A stretch of DNA of 64,000 nucleotides from a bacterium (GCA_031082185.1 JAVHLI010000001.1:377980-441979), one strand, 5' to 3'; counted from the first letter of the stretch, positions 8,610 through 17,362 are shown. A program made the numbers and translations. The notes: generated by a model from the sequence alone, not told the origin.

Positions 8610-9953
8610 ATGCGTCGCTGGTGGTGGGTGGTATTGCTTGCGCTGATCGTTGTGGCCGTAGGAACGGTGCTGCGCGGCCGGGGGAGCCCGTCCGCATCCG
8701 ACCAGACCGCGCCGGTTCTGATCCCGGTGGAGGTCGCCGCGGTGGAGCGGGGAACGGTATCGCACACGGTCGAGGTCAGCGGTACCGTGACCTCATCCCG
8801 CGTGGCCGAGATCTACCCCAAGGTGAGCGGCCGCGTCGCGCGCATGCTGGTCCAGGACGGCGCCCGCGTGGCCGCCGGCCAGGCACTGATCGAGCTCGAC
8901 CCGGCGGACCAGCGGATCGATCTGACGCAGGCCGAGGCCGCGGTTGCCTCAGCCGAGGCCCGCCTGGCCCTGCTTGAGAGCGGGCTCCGGCCGCAGGAGC
9001 GGCAGGTGATCCAAAACGCCGTCACACAGGCGCAGAACCAGGTGAAGGCCGCGGAGACCCAGGCCGCGCTGGCGCAGGCCGCGCTACGGGTCGCCGAGGA
9101 CAACCTGCGCCGTCACGAGCAACTGCTGCGGGACGGCGCAATCGCCCAGGCACAGGTGGACCAGGCGCGGCTCCAACAGGACCAGGCGCGCGCACAGGTG
9201 CAGGCGGCGCAGACGCAGATCGAGATCGCCCGGGTGGCGCTCGACTCCACCCGGCAGCAGTTGACGGTGGCCGAGAGCGGCGCCAGGAGCGAAGAACTGC
9301 GGGCCGCGCGCGCGCAGGTGGAGCAGGTCCGCGCGGTCGCGGCGATGGCCCGGCAGCGGCTGGGGCACATGATCCTGCGGGCGCCCTTCTCCGGTCGGGT
9401 GTCCGGCCTGACCGCTTCGGTTGGGGACCACCTCATCTCGGGCGACTTCGCCGGCCGCGGCGGCTACGCCGTGCTGGTATACGACGACCAGGCGGTGGAA
9501 GTGGAGGTCAAGATCGGCGAGCGCGAGATTGGATTGGTCAGGGTGGGCATGCGCGGGATGCTGCGGCTGGAAGGCGCGCCCGACCAGCCGGTTGAGGCCG
9601 CGGTCCGGCTCATCACGCCGGTGGCCGATCCGATCAGCAGGGCGGCCGGTGTGCGGCTGCGGCTGAAGCCGGGCGCAGCGGCCGCCGTGCCCGGAACCTT
9701 CGCGCGCGGCGAGATCGTCATTGAGCAGCGCGCCGGAGTGCTTGTGGTGCCCAAGGCCGCCGTCTCCGGCGGCGACCAACCCGTTGTGCGGATCGTGGTG
9801 GACGGCGCCGTTCAGGTTCGGTCCGTTGTGCTGGGCCTGTCGCAGGGAAGCCGCGTAGAGGTGCGTACCGGCGTGGCGCTTGGCGAACAGGTGGTCGTGC
9901 TGGGGCCGGAGGTGCTGGCCCCGGGCACCAAGGTCCGGGTGGTGACCCGCTAG
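8610..9953 (+). CDS. RND efflux periplasmic adaptor (membrane fusion protein)
   Basis: The 447-residue HlyD/AcrA-type adaptor has one N-terminal membrane anchor (about 5-22). A lipoyl half-motif follows (VSGRVARMLVQDGARVAAGQALIELDP), then a long Ala/Gln-rich coiled-coil hairpin (about 105-230), the second lipoyl half (LRAPFSGRVSGL) and a beta-barrel (QAVEVEVKIGEREI). It would link the inner-membrane RND pump to an outer-membrane channel. The ATG at 8610 lies nine bases after GGAAGGAG; a GTG at 8604 is too close to it. The stop codon overlaps the pump start (TAGTG). Confidence 0.92.
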   Translation: MRRWWWVVLLALIVVAVGTVLRGRGSPSASDQTAPVLIPVEVAAVERGTVSHTVEVSGTVTSSRVAEIYPKVSGRVARMLVQDGARVAAGQALIELDPADQRIDLTQAEAAVASAEARLALLESGLRPQERQVIQNAVTQAQNQVKAAETQAALAQAALRVAEDNLRRHEQLLRDGAIAQAQVDQARLQQDQARAQVQAAQTQIEIARVALDSTRQQLTVAESGARSEELRAARAQVEQVRAVAAMARQRLGHMILRAPFSGRVSGLTASVGDHLISGDFAGRGGYAVLVYDDQAVEVEVKIGEREIGLVRVGMRGMLRLEGAPDQPVEAAVRLITPVADPISRAAGVRLRLKPGAAAAVPGTFARGEIVIEQRAGVLVVPKAAVSGGDQPVVRIVVDGAVQVRSVVLGLSQGSRVEVRTGVALGEQVVVLGPEVLAPGTKVRVVTR

Positions 9954-12900
9954 TGTCGCTCTCAGGGATTGCCGTCCGCCGTCCGGTCTTCGTGCTCATG
10001 ATCATCAGCGCGCTCATGGTGCTGGGTCTGGTCTCCTACACGCGCCTGCCCGTCGAGTTGACCCCCGACATTCAGTTCCCGTTCGTGACCGTGACCGTGG
10101 TCTATCCGGGCGCCGGCCCGGAAGAGGTGGAACTCCTCGTCGCCAAGCCGCTGGAAGATCAGCTTTCCAGCCTGCCCAACGTGCGCGAGGTCCGCAGCAT
10201 GGCGGGCGAAGGCATCGCGTTCGTTACGGTGCAGTTCGAGCTGGGCACGAGCGTGGATGCCGCGACCGCCGACGTGCGGCAGCGCGTGGACATCGCCCGT
10301 GCGCGCTTCCCCAGGGACGCCGAACAGCCCGTGGTGCAGAAGCTCGACATCGCCGGCGAGCCGGTGCTCAACATAGGGCTGAGCGGCGCCCGGTCCCCGC
10401 GCGAGTTGCGCCGGATCGCCGACGACGTGGTCAAACCGCGAATCGAGCGGGTTCCCGGCGTGGCCGCCGTTAGCGTCACCGGTGGCCGTGTACGCGAGAT
10501 CCGTGTCGAGGTAGACCAGGAGCGGCTTCGGGCGTTCGGGCTGGCCATTTCGCAGATCGAGGATACCCTGCGCGCCGAGAACCTAAACGTGCCCGGCGGC
10601 AAGGTGGCCGAGGGATCCAGGGAGTTCCTGGTTCGGCTCACAGGGCAGTTCACCGGCCTCGAGGAAATCGCCGACCTGCACGTGCTCCGCCGCGACGGCA
10701 CCACGGTGCGTCTGGGGGATGTGGCCGCGGTCCGCGACGTTGAGAAGGATGCCACCCAGCACACACGCCTGAACGGCCGCGACAGCGTTGGGGTCACCGT
10801 CCAGAAGCAGGCCGGCGGGAACACCGTCAAGGTCGCCGACGGCGTGCGCAAGGCAGTCGCGGAGCTGCGCCGCGCGCTGCCCGCCGACGTGACCTTCAGC
10901 ATCGCCCAGGACCAGTCGGTCTTCATCCGTTCCTCGGTCGCCGACGTGCAGAGCAACCTGCTGCTCGGTGCGATCCTGGTCGCCATCGTGGTCTTCCTGT
11001 TCCTGCACAACGTGCGCAGCACGCTGATCATCGCGCTGGCGATGCCGACCGCGATCATCGCCACCTACCTACCAATGTTCTTCGCGGGATTCACGATCAA
11101 CATGATGTCGCTGCTCGGCCTCGCTGTATCGGTGGGCGTGCTGGTGGACAACGCTATCGTGGTCACCGAGAACATAAACCGGCACCTGGACCTCGACCCG
11201 ACGCCCCAGGACGCCGCGCGGGAAGGCTCGCGCGAGATCGAGCTGGCGGTGATGGCCAGCTCGTTGACCAACGTCGCGGTGTTCGTGCCGATTGCCTTCA
11301 CGAGCGGCATTGTCGGGCAGTTCTTCCGGCAGTTCGGCCTCACGGTCGTCTTTGCCAACCTGATCTCGGTCTTCATCGCGTTCACGCTGACGCCTATGCT
11401 GTCCGGGCGCTGGCTGAGGCGAAAGAACAACGGCGGCACCCGGCAGGGGCGCTTCTTCGCTCGATGGGATGCCGCCTATGACGCGTTGGTGCGGCGCTAC
11501 CAGGGATGGCTGGCGTGGTGCCTGCGGCACCGTGCCGTCACGCTGGGACTGGCGACCCTGGCCTTCGCGGCGAGCATGGCGCTGGTAGCTTCACCGCTCA
11601 TCGGCAAGGAGTTCTTCCCGACCTCTGATACCGGAGAGTTTCGCGTCCAGATTGAGATGCCCCAGGGCAGCTCGTTGGCGCTGGCGGACGCCGCCGCCCG
11701 GAAGGCCGAGGCGATCCTGCGGCAGACGCCTGAGGTGAAGACCGTCTTCACCTTGGTGGGCGCCACCTCGCTGGGTCTTGGGTTTACCACGCCGGGTTCG
11801 CAGAAGGCAGACATCTCTGTGAGCTTGGTTGATCGGGCCGAGCGCCGGCGGTCGGTCGAGCAGATTATGGCCGCGCTGCGCCGGGAGATGGGCAACATCC
11901 CGGCGGCGGACGTGAAGATCTCCTCCGCCAGCATGACCGGCGGTGGCCAGACGCCGGTACAGATCGAGATCTCGGGGTCCGATCAACGCCGGCTCGCAGA
12001 TCTGGCGGCGAGGGTCGAGGAGATCGTACGCACCACCCCCGGCGTAGTGAATGTGGACAACTCCCTGGCCGCGGGCAAGTCCGAGATCCAGATCACCCTC
12101 GACCGCGCACGCGCCTCGCGGTTGGGGCTGAACGCCGCCATCGTCGGCACCGCTCTCCGCAGCGCGATCGAGGGGAACGCCGTGACGAGGTACCGCGTCG
12201 GAGGGGACGAGTTCGACATCACGGTGCGGTCCAGGATCGAGGATCGGAACGCGGTGGAACGCATCGGTGAGATCAACGTGGGGACCGCCCCGGACGGGGC
12301 CGCGATACGCCTGCGCGATGTAGCCTCGCTGCACGAGGCACGCGGAGCGGCCTCCGTGCAGAGGAAGAACCGGGCCCGGCTAGCGGTCGTATCGGCCGAC
12401 CTGAAGGGACGACCACTGGGTGCGGTCATCGCCGACATCGAGAAGCAGACCGGTGCGCTGGCGCTCCCGCCCGGCTACGATATCTTCTTCGGCGGAGAGG
12501 CGCAGATACAGGCGGAATCGTTCCGTGACCTGCTCACATCGCTGGCGCTGGCGATCGTGTTCGTGTACATGGTGATGGCCGCCCAGTTCGAGTCGCTGCT
12601 GCACCCTTTGACGGTCATGTTCACCCTCCCGCTGGCGGCGGTGGGCGTCTTCCCGCTGCTGTTGGCCACGCGCATCAACGTGAGCATCATGTCGCTGCTG
12701 GGGATCATCATGCTCACGGGCATCGTGGTGAACAACGCGATCGTGTTCGTGGACTACGTCAACCAGCTCCGGATCCGCGGCCGTTCGCGATGGGATGCCC
12801 TAATCGAGGGCGGGGGGGTCCGGATGCGGCCGATCCTGATGACCTCGCTCACGACGATCCTGGGGACCCTGCCGGTGGCTCTGGGTCTGGGTACCAGCGG

Positions 12901-13108
12901 CGCCGAGTGGCGCCGGCCGCTGGGCATGGCTGTGCTGGGCGGAATGCTGACCGCAACGTTCCTGACGCTGCTGGTCATCCCGGTGGTCTACTCGCTGCTG
13001 GACGACTTGGTGGCAAAGCTGTTCCCGCGCGCAGCCGCGGCTGTGCCTTCTGGTGAGCCCGCAGTTGGACCCGCGCCGCTGTCCGGGGGAGGGGACGGCG
13101 AGCAGTAG
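9953..13108 (+). CDS. RND efflux transporter, HAE1/AcrB-like
   Basis: The 1051-residue proton-driven efflux pump has the duplicated RND layout: TM1, a large periplasmic loop, TM2-6, then a repeat. It begins LSGIAVRRPVFVLMIISALMVLG. Family motifs include TVVYPGAGPEEVE near the porter domain, GVLVDNAIVVTENI in TM4 (one Asp of the usual proton-relay pair replaced by Asn), and GIVVNNAIVFVDYVN in the second half. It is translated from a GTG overlapping the adaptor stop. No outer-membrane TolC-type gene lies next to it. Drug or lipid export under TetR control is the likely role. Confidence 0.94.
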   Translation: MSLSGIAVRRPVFVLMIISALMVLGLVSYTRLPVELTPDIQFPFVTVTVVYPGAGPEEVELLVAKPLEDQLSSLPNVREVRSMAGEGIAFVTVQFELGTSVDAATADVRQRVDIARARFPRDAEQPVVQKLDIAGEPVLNIGLSGARSPRELRRIADDVVKPRIERVPGVAAVSVTGGRVREIRVEVDQERLRAFGLAISQIEDTLRAENLNVPGGKVAEGSREFLVRLTGQFTGLEEIADLHVLRRDGTTVRLGDVAAVRDVEKDATQHTRLNGRDSVGVTVQKQAGGNTVKVADGVRKAVAELRRALPADVTFSIAQDQSVFIRSSVADVQSNLLLGAILVAIVVFLFLHNVRSTLIIALAMPTAIIATYLPMFFAGFTINMMSLLGLAVSVGVLVDNAIVVTENINRHLDLDPTPQDAAREGSREIELAVMASSLTNVAVFVPIAFTSGIVGQFFRQFGLTVVFANLISVFIAFTLTPMLSGRWLRRKNNGGTRQGRFFARWDAAYDALVRRYQGWLAWCLRHRAVTLGLATLAFAASMALVASPLIGKEFFPTSDTGEFRVQIEMPQGSSLALADAAARKAEAILRQTPEVKTVFTLVGATSLGLGFTTPGSQKADISVSLVDRAERRRSVEQIMAALRREMGNIPAADVKISSASMTGGGQTPVQIEISGSDQRRLADLAARVEEIVRTTPGVVNVDNSLAAGKSEIQITLDRARASRLGLNAAIVGTALRSAIEGNAVTRYRVGGDEFDITVRSRIEDRNAVERIGEINVGTAPDGAAIRLRDVASLHEARGAASVQRKNRARLAVVSADLKGRPLGAVIADIEKQTGALALPPGYDIFFGGEAQIQAESFRDLLTSLALAIVFVYMVMAAQFESLLHPLTVMFTLPLAAVGVFPLLLATRINVSIMSLLGIIMLTGIVVNNAIVFVDYVNQLRIRGRSRWDALIEGGGVRMRPILMTSLTTILGTLPVALGLGTSGAEWRRPLGMAVLGGMLTATFLTLLVIPVVYSLLDDLVAKLFPRAAAAVPSGEPAVGPAPLSGGGDGEQ

Positions 13109-13129
13109 GCCCCGAAGGGTGTAATGGGG

Positions 13130-13138
13130 TGTTATAAT
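13130..13138 (+). promoter_or_regulatory. extended -10 promoter of tRNA-Arg
   Basis: TGT directly precedes a perfect TATAAT (13133-13138), an extended -10 element, 12 bp before the first tRNA base. No good -35 box is visible. Confidence 0.6.
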
Positions 13139-13150
13139 AAGAGTTGGCGC

Positions 13151-13226
13151 GCGCCCGTAGCTCAGTGGATAGAGCGGCGGCCTCCGGAGCCGTAGGTCGG
13201 GGGTTCAAGTCCCTCCGGGCGCGCCA
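13151..13226 (+). tRNA. tRNA-Arg (anticodon CCG), CCA encoded
   Basis: The acceptor arms GCGCCCG and CGGGCGC pair, with discriminator G and encoded CCA. The D-arm is GCTCAGTGGATAGAGC, the anticodon stem-loop CGGC-CTCCGGA-GCCG reads CCG (codon CGG), and the T-arm is GGGGGTTCAAGTCCCTC. The total is 76 nt including CCA. Confidence 0.96.
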
Positions 13227-13339
13227 GGATCATTCTAACTGCGTTCTAGCCATCGCCCCCACAGCAAGGCCTGCCAAAGAATTCGTGGATGATCTTCTGC
13301 GCTCATTGCGCCACCGGGGCCATGAAGGGAACAAGGGTT

Positions 13340-13356
13340 GACCTATGGAATAGGTC
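13340..13356. repeat. inverted repeat GACCTAT-GGA-ATAGGTC
   Basis: Perfect 7-bp arms are separated by three bases, followed closely by a second, looser GACCG/CGGTC pair (13361-13377). They lie upstream of the nucleotidyltransferase/HEPN pair, and a further perfect palindrome follows at 13392. They could be operator half-sites for the wHTH protein. Confidence 0.5.
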
Positions 13357-13391
13357 GCTTGACCGGTAAAAGCGGTCGGCCGGTCGTATAC

Positions 13392-13409
13392 TGACCAGAA
13401 TTCTGGTCA
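13392..13409. promoter_or_regulatory. perfect 18-bp palindrome, candidate operator
   Basis: TGACCAGAATTCTGGTCA is fully self-complementary and lies 20 bp before the GTG of the wHTH-nucleotidyltransferase gene. A TATACT element (13387-13392), possibly a -10, touches its left edge. Position and symmetry suggest autoregulation by the fused winged-helix domain. Confidence 0.7.
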
Positions 13410-13429
13410 CTTGATCTAGGGGGCAGTCG

Positions 13430-14053
13430 GTGGTGGAGCGGAAGGCTGCACTACGGCAGGGAGGGGCGGGAGGATCGCTGCAGACGCTGCTCGGCTCCAG
13501 GACGCGCGCAGCGCTGCTCACGGTGTTCTGCACTCATCCGGCTGAGCAGTTCTACAGCCGGAAGCTCGCGCGAGACACAGGTTTCGCGCTGGCCTCCGTG
13601 CAGCTAGAACTAGCGCGTATGGAACACCTGGGCCTGCTGACAACCGAGCGGCGCGGGAAGGTGAAACTCTACCGCGTCAACGAGCAGCATCCGTTCTTCC
13701 CCGAGCTGAAGCGCCTAGTGTACAAGAGCACGGCGCTGGGTGACACACTTCGGGAAGCGATGGCCGGAGTGGGAGGGGTGGAGGCGGCATTCATCTACGG
13801 ATCAGTGGTCAAAGGCGGCGAGCGGCCGACGTCCGACATCGACCTCTTCGTGCTGGGCAAACCGGACCAGGCAAGGTTGGCCGTCGCCCTCCGCGAGGCC
13901 GAAGGGAACCTGGGGCGCGAAATCAACCTGATGATCATGGGGCTGGATGAGTGGCGGCGCCGGCGCGAGGCCCGCGAAAGCTTCATCGAAGAGCTGCTGC
14001 GGACAGACAAGATCTTCCTGGTGGGCGATGAGCAGTCCCTTCACAGAACTTGA
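13430..14053 (+). CDS. winged-helix + MNT nucleotidyltransferase (antitoxin-like)
   Basis: The 207-residue protein joins two domains. Residues about 22-90 look like an ArsR/MarR-type winged helix (YSRKLARDTGFALASVQLEL ... LLTTERRGKVKLYRVN). Residues about 105-200 hold a minimal nucleotidyltransferase with the GSX10DXD signature (G124, S125, D136, D138). MNT domains paired with HEPN proteins act as antitoxins that AMPylate the HEPN toxin. Here the DNA-binding part probably allows autoregulation. The GTG start follows AGGGGGC. It overlaps the HEPN gene by 26 bp. Confidence 0.85.
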   Translation: MVERKAALRQGGAGGSLQTLLGSRTRAALLTVFCTHPAEQFYSRKLARDTGFALASVQLELARMEHLGLLTTERRGKVKLYRVNEQHPFFPELKRLVYKSTALGDTLREAMAGVGGVEAAFIYGSVVKGGERPTSDIDLFVLGKPDQARLAVALREAEGNLGREINLMIMGLDEWRRRREARESFIEELLRTDKIFLVGDEQSLHRT

Positions 14054-14486
14054 ACCCAAGCTGCAGCGCGTAACCGTCAGCCGCATCGACATTGAGCGGC
14101 TGCTGGAGAAGATGGCGCACGATCTGGAGACGGCGGAACACAATCGCGAGAAGGCCACCGACTGGGCACTCAAGATTGCCCACCAGGCCATCCTCGACGG
14201 CTGCATAGCCTTGATGGCCGCGTATGGATACCGCCCAAGGGTGAACGGCCACCACTATGTGACAATCCGCTTTGCACAGCTCGCCCTGCCTGGGCACACG
14301 GTGCTGTTTGACCGTGCGGAGATGCTGCGCCGCCGGCGGCATGAGGTCACATACGGCGGCGTCTACGTCGTTTCCGAGGAAGAGGTGGAAGGCACATTGG
14401 AGCTGGCGCGCCAACTCGCGCCGATCCTAGGAGCGGCGGCGCTAGCCGCGCTGGGCCCTTCGGCACCGTTGGATCCGGGCCAGTAG
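14028..14486 (+). CDS. HEPN-domain protein (toxin-like partner of the MNT protein)
   Basis: The 152-residue, largely helical product fits the HEPN fold: an N-terminal helix with EKMAHDLETAEHNREKATDWALKIAHQAILDGCIALMAAYG, then a basic motif RRRRHEVTYGG (101-111) where HEPN RNases carry Rx4-6H. The motif is not the canonical R-x4-H-x-Y of HepT, so RNase activity is uncertain. The ATG at 14028 lies inside the 3' end of the upstream gene, so the two are co-translated, as in HEPN-MNT pairs. Host defence or growth control is the family-based inference. Confidence 0.72.
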   Translation: MSSPFTELEPKLQRVTVSRIDIERLLEKMAHDLETAEHNREKATDWALKIAHQAILDGCIALMAAYGYRPRVNGHHYVTIRFAQLALPGHTVLFDRAEMLRRRRHEVTYGGVYVVSEEEVEGTLELARQLAPILGAAALAALGPSAPLDPGQ

Positions 14487-14627
14487 GAATGGGGAGGGCA
14501 CAAGCTGCTATCGGGTGTCCAAGGAAGCCGGGTGCGGTGGATACCGTGACGGAAGGGGCCTTGCCGCCGGGTGTGGAACGTCATCAAGGGGAGCAGGGAA
14601 CCCCCACGCAGAAGGGAGGAAGAGGGT

Positions 14628-15101
14628 ATGCGAGGGCGAGAGCGACTCGAGACCTACCTCCGCGAGCACGGTGTCCGGTACGAGCTGACACCTCACCCCG
14701 AAGCGTACACCGCACAAGAAGTCGCCGCCGCAGAGCACGTTCCCGGACGCCAGTTCGCGAAGGTTGTCATCGCCGACGTGGACGGCAGGCAGGTGATGCT
14801 GATCCTGCCGGCCGCGGCCCGAGTGGATCTGGTCAAGCTGAAGAACGCGCTGGGGGCCAAGGCGGCCCGCCTGGCCCGCGAGGAGGAGTTCGCGTCGCTG
14901 TTCCCGGACTGCGAGACGGGCGCGATGCCGCCGTTCGGCCATCTCTACGACGTCCCGGTCTACTTGGACCAGAGTCTCAGCACGCAGCCCCGGATCGTCT
15001 TCAACGCCTGCTCGCACCGTGAGACGATAGCGCTGACCGTCCAGGACTACCTGCGGCTGGTCACCCCTACGGTTGCCGAGTTTGCCACGCCGCATCGCTA
15101 G
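14628..15101 (+). CDS. YbaK/EbsC-family aminoacyl-tRNA deacylase
   Basis: The 157-residue single-domain protein has the YbaK/ProX fold: RYELTPHPEAYTAQEVAAAEHV, then GRQFAKVVIADVDG with the catalytic-type lysine, ALGAKAARLAREEE, GAMPPFGHLYDVPVYLDQ, and a C-terminal strand. Free-standing members hydrolyse mischarged aminoacyl-tRNA; the specificity (Cys, Ala, Ser) cannot be read here. The ATG was chosen for GGGAGGAAGAGGGT just upstream. The roughly 140 bp before it hold no gene I can recognise. Confidence 0.88.
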   Translation: MRGRERLETYLREHGVRYELTPHPEAYTAQEVAAAEHVPGRQFAKVVIADVDGRQVMLILPAAARVDLVKLKNALGAKAARLAREEEFASLFPDCETGAMPPFGHLYDVPVYLDQSLSTQPRIVFNACSHRETIALTVQDYLRLVTPTVAEFATPHR

Positions 15102-15135
15102 GGGATCTCTCCGAGGCCGCGAGGAGGTGGCGAGC

Positions 15136-15387
15136 ATGAGAGGTGTCAGAAGGCTCGAGCCGGGTGAGCGCAGGCACGGATTCATCATGCCCCTTCCCCA
15201 CACCCGTTCCGCCAAGAAATCCCTGCAGATGTACCTGAAGGCGCTGCGGCCGGTTGTTCACGAGATCGCTGCCGCGCTGCCGGTTCCCGAGGCGGCGCCC
15301 CGGCGGGGGGTGCCCCCGGTGGAGATAGGCGCGGCGTACCTTGCGGCGTTTCTGGACGACCTGAACGCCCGTCTCGAGCATGGGTAG
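15136..15387 (+). CDS. hypothetical protein, 83 aa
   Basis: I do not recognise a family. The protein is basic at its N-terminus (MRGVRRLEPGERRHG), has a helix-forming middle (SAKKSLQMYLKALRPVVHEIAAAL) and ends in another helix (AAYLAAFLDDLNARL). The ATG is preceded by GAGGAGGTGG, a very strong SD site, which supports real translation. It overlaps the next gene by eight bases. No signal peptide or membrane segment is visible. Confidence 0.6.
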   Translation: MRGVRRLEPGERRHGFIMPLPHTRSAKKSLQMYLKALRPVVHEIAAALPVPEAAPRRGVPPVEIGAAYLAAFLDDLNARLEHG

Positions 15388-15766
15388 TTCTCCACAGATG
15401 CCGACTTTCGCCTCGCGGCCGGCCGGGCGCTGGCCCGGCCGGCCGCTGCTGGTGTCCCGTCTGCGCGAGATCCTGCACCGAGAGTTCGATGCCAGCGACG
15501 CGTGGGTCGTGCACACGCCTGGTCGCTGCCGTCTGGAAGCCCGCGTCGGCTGGCGCGTCGTGGTCCTGCACGAAGGTTGCGAGGAGTCTTTCTGGGCGCC
15601 CTTCTACACCTCCGCGGTGCGCAACAGGTATAGGGATGGCTATCTGGTCGGCGACCTGGCGCCTACTCAGCGCCGCCGTCAGGACCTGCTTGAACTCGTC
15701 CGCGAGCTCTGGTCGCGCGCTGCACCGCCCCCTCCGGCGAGCGTTCAGCCGGATCCGCCAAATTGA
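15380..15766 (+). CDS. hypothetical protein, 128 aa
   Basis: No family is recognised. The central part (LLVSRLREILHREFDASDAWVVHTPGRC, then GWRVVVLHEGCEESFWAPFY) looks like a small alpha/beta domain with aromatic and acidic residues. The C-terminus is Pro-rich. It starts inside the 3' end of the 83-aa gene, so the two are probably co-translated. A good promoter begins at its stop codon, marking the end of this small transcript. Confidence 0.55.
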   Translation: MGSSPQMPTFASRPAGRWPGRPLLVSRLREILHREFDASDAWVVHTPGRCRLEARVGWRVVVLHEGCEESFWAPFYTSAVRNRYRDGYLVGDLAPTQRRRQDLLELVRELWSRAAPPPPASVQPDPPN

Positions 15767-15791
15767 CCCGCGGCGCCCCCTGTTTTACAAT
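15763..15791 (+). promoter_or_regulatory. sigma-70-type promoter
   Basis: TTGACC (15763-15768), 17 bp, TACAAT (15786-15791): a near-consensus promoter 57 bp before the PrsW-like gene, with its -35 box overlapping the previous stop codon. Confidence 0.75.
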
Positions 15792-15848
15792 GGGCCGAGG
15801 TCGCACCCCGGTGCGTTTCCCCGGCATACTCCCTGTGAGGTTTGCCTG

Positions 15849-16535
15849 ATGCAGCAGTACGCGTCCATAGTCATCGCGGCGGTTTTTGCGCTCCTGGGTC
15901 TCCTTCCGCTTGCCGGGAGGAACATCCGCCGGCCGCTTCTGTGGCTGTGCCTATTAGGCGGCGTGGCCGCCGGGTTCTTCGCCAGGGAGGCCACCAAGAT
16001 GGCGTGGGACTGGTTGGGTCCGATCGGAGGCCTGGAGCGCGGCCCCGCCGGCCTGGGGGCCAGCCTACTGATCGCCGCGTTGGTCGGGGAGCTCCTCAAG
16101 GCCACCGTCCCGCTGATGGCAATCAGCTTCACGCCTGCGGACGCGGTGACCGGGCTCGCCTACGGTGCCGCATCGGGTGCCGGGTTCGGGCTGGTGGCAG
16201 GGCAGAAGTTCCTCGCGATGGCTCTGGGTCTGGTAGGAACGCCGTTCATAACACCGCTCTCGACGGCCGTTGCCGTCGTGGCGTGGTTCTTCCCAACCCT
16301 CGCTCACATCGTCACGACGGCCTATCTGATCCGTGCGGGAGTTCGGGGTGGACTGGGCCTGGCGCTCCTGTTAGTCGTGGCCCTGCAGACGATCTTCGGT
16401 CTGGGACAGAAACTGCCGCTGGCCGGCGGGATCCCGACCGGGGTGCTGCTGACCGCGGCGATCTCGCTCTGGCTGCTCGCCCACCTCTGGAGGGCGCGGC
16501 TGCGCGCCGGCGCGCTGGTGTCCATCGTCCCGTGA
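15849..16535 (+). CDS. PrsW/YhfC-like polytopic membrane protein
   Basis: The 228-residue protein has about seven hydrophobic segments. The stretch LVGELLKATVPLMA (78-91), followed by DAVTGLAYGAASGAGFGLVAGQ, resembles PrsW-type intramembrane proteases (EExxK, then GxxxGxGFxxxE), but the first Glu is Gly and the later Glu is Gln, so activity is doubtful. A His in LAHIVTTAY could match the usual third motif. The ATG follows GTGAGG. It heads a transcript with TPR and CcmH-like genes, which suggests an envelope or cytochrome-maturation link, but this is inference. Confidence 0.5.
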   Translation: MQQYASIVIAAVFALLGLLPLAGRNIRRPLLWLCLLGGVAAGFFAREATKMAWDWLGPIGGLERGPAGLGASLLIAALVGELLKATVPLMAISFTPADAVTGLAYGAASGAGFGLVAGQKFLAMALGLVGTPFITPLSTAVAVVAWFFPTLAHIVTTAYLIRAGVRGGLGLALLLVVALQTIFGLGQKLPLAGGIPTGVLLTAAISLWLLAHLWRARLRAGALVSIVP

Positions 16536-17362
16536 GAGCGGAAACCGCATCGGCCGATCCGGTCTCAACAGGCTGGGCGGCGCTGCGGGCGTTCTTCTCC
16601 GAGGGCACCGCGGCGCTCCAGCGGGCAACGGTGGCATTCGAGGCCGCCGAGAGTGAGGTCCGCGCGTCGGGCGACCAGTCACTCCAGATCCTCTGGCTCC
16701 TGGGCCTCTCCGCAGCACTGCGGCATTCTCGGCGGCCCGAGCCGATGGAGGAGGGGCTGGCACGGTCTCGCGAACTGGTCAACCTGGCAGCTCGGACGCT
16801 GGGAGAAGAGGCCACTGTGCCGTACCGTACTCATGTGGAGACTTCCTACAGGGATCTGGCCGACGTCCTCCCGGCCGCGGCGGAAGGGTATCTCAAAGCC
16901 GGTCTGGACTACTCCGACCGCACGATGCGTTTAGCCAGGCGAGGCGCGCGCGACGAGTGGATTGCCGCCGCTGCGGCCAGCCGGGGTGATCTGGTGTTGC
17001 GCGCGGGCCGTCCCGGCGATCGCCGGGCAATCCGTCGGGCGATCGCGCTGCACAAGGAAGCGCGCCGCCGCTGGTCGGTCGGGTGGCGCGACGGCCGCGC
17101 TCAGGTCGGCCTGGGGTACGCGGAGGCGCTGCTGTACGACGGCCGGGCCGGGGAGGCCGAAGGGATCGCCCGGGATGCACTGGCCGTCTTCACCGCCGGC
17201 GGCGACCGCTACCACGAGGCGGCCGCCCGGCTGATCCTGGCGCGGGCGCTCTTTGCGCTGGACCAGACAGAAGCGCTGGACGAACACGCGGCGGCGGTAG
17301 CCCTCTTCACGAAGCTGGGATGCCGGTGGGAACTCGCCCAGGCCCAGGCGGCGCTGGTATGA
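16532..17362 (+). CDS. TPR-like helical repeat protein
   Basis: The 276-residue soluble protein is almost entirely helical and Ala/Arg-rich. It shows TPR-like spacing (TAALQRATVAFEAAESEVRASGD, ALHKEARRRWSVGWRDGRAQVGLGYAEALLYDGRAGEAEGIARDALAVF, YHEAAARLILARALFALDQ). Such tandem helix pairs act as protein-protein scaffolds. The GTG overlaps the PrsW-like stop (GTGA) and its own end overlaps the CcmH-like ATG (ATGA), so all three are translationally coupled. The partner is unknown. Confidence 0.65.
   Translation: MRAETASADPVSTGWAALRAFFSEGTAALQRATVAFEAAESEVRASGDQSLQILWLLGLSAALRHSRRPEPMEEGLARSRELVNLAARTLGEEATVPYRTHVETSYRDLADVLPAAAEGYLKAGLDYSDRTMRLARRGARDEWIAAAAASRGDLVLRAGRPGDRRAIRRAIALHKEARRRWSVGWRDGRAQVGLGYAEALLYDGRAGEAEGIARDALAVFTAGGDRYHEAAARLILARALFALDQTEALDEHAAAVALFTKLGCRWELAQAQAALV

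Noticed and set aside
14487-14627. Possible T-box or small RNA before the YbaK-like gene
   Set aside because: Repeated GGG runs but no T-box core, no clear hairpin and no promoter match.
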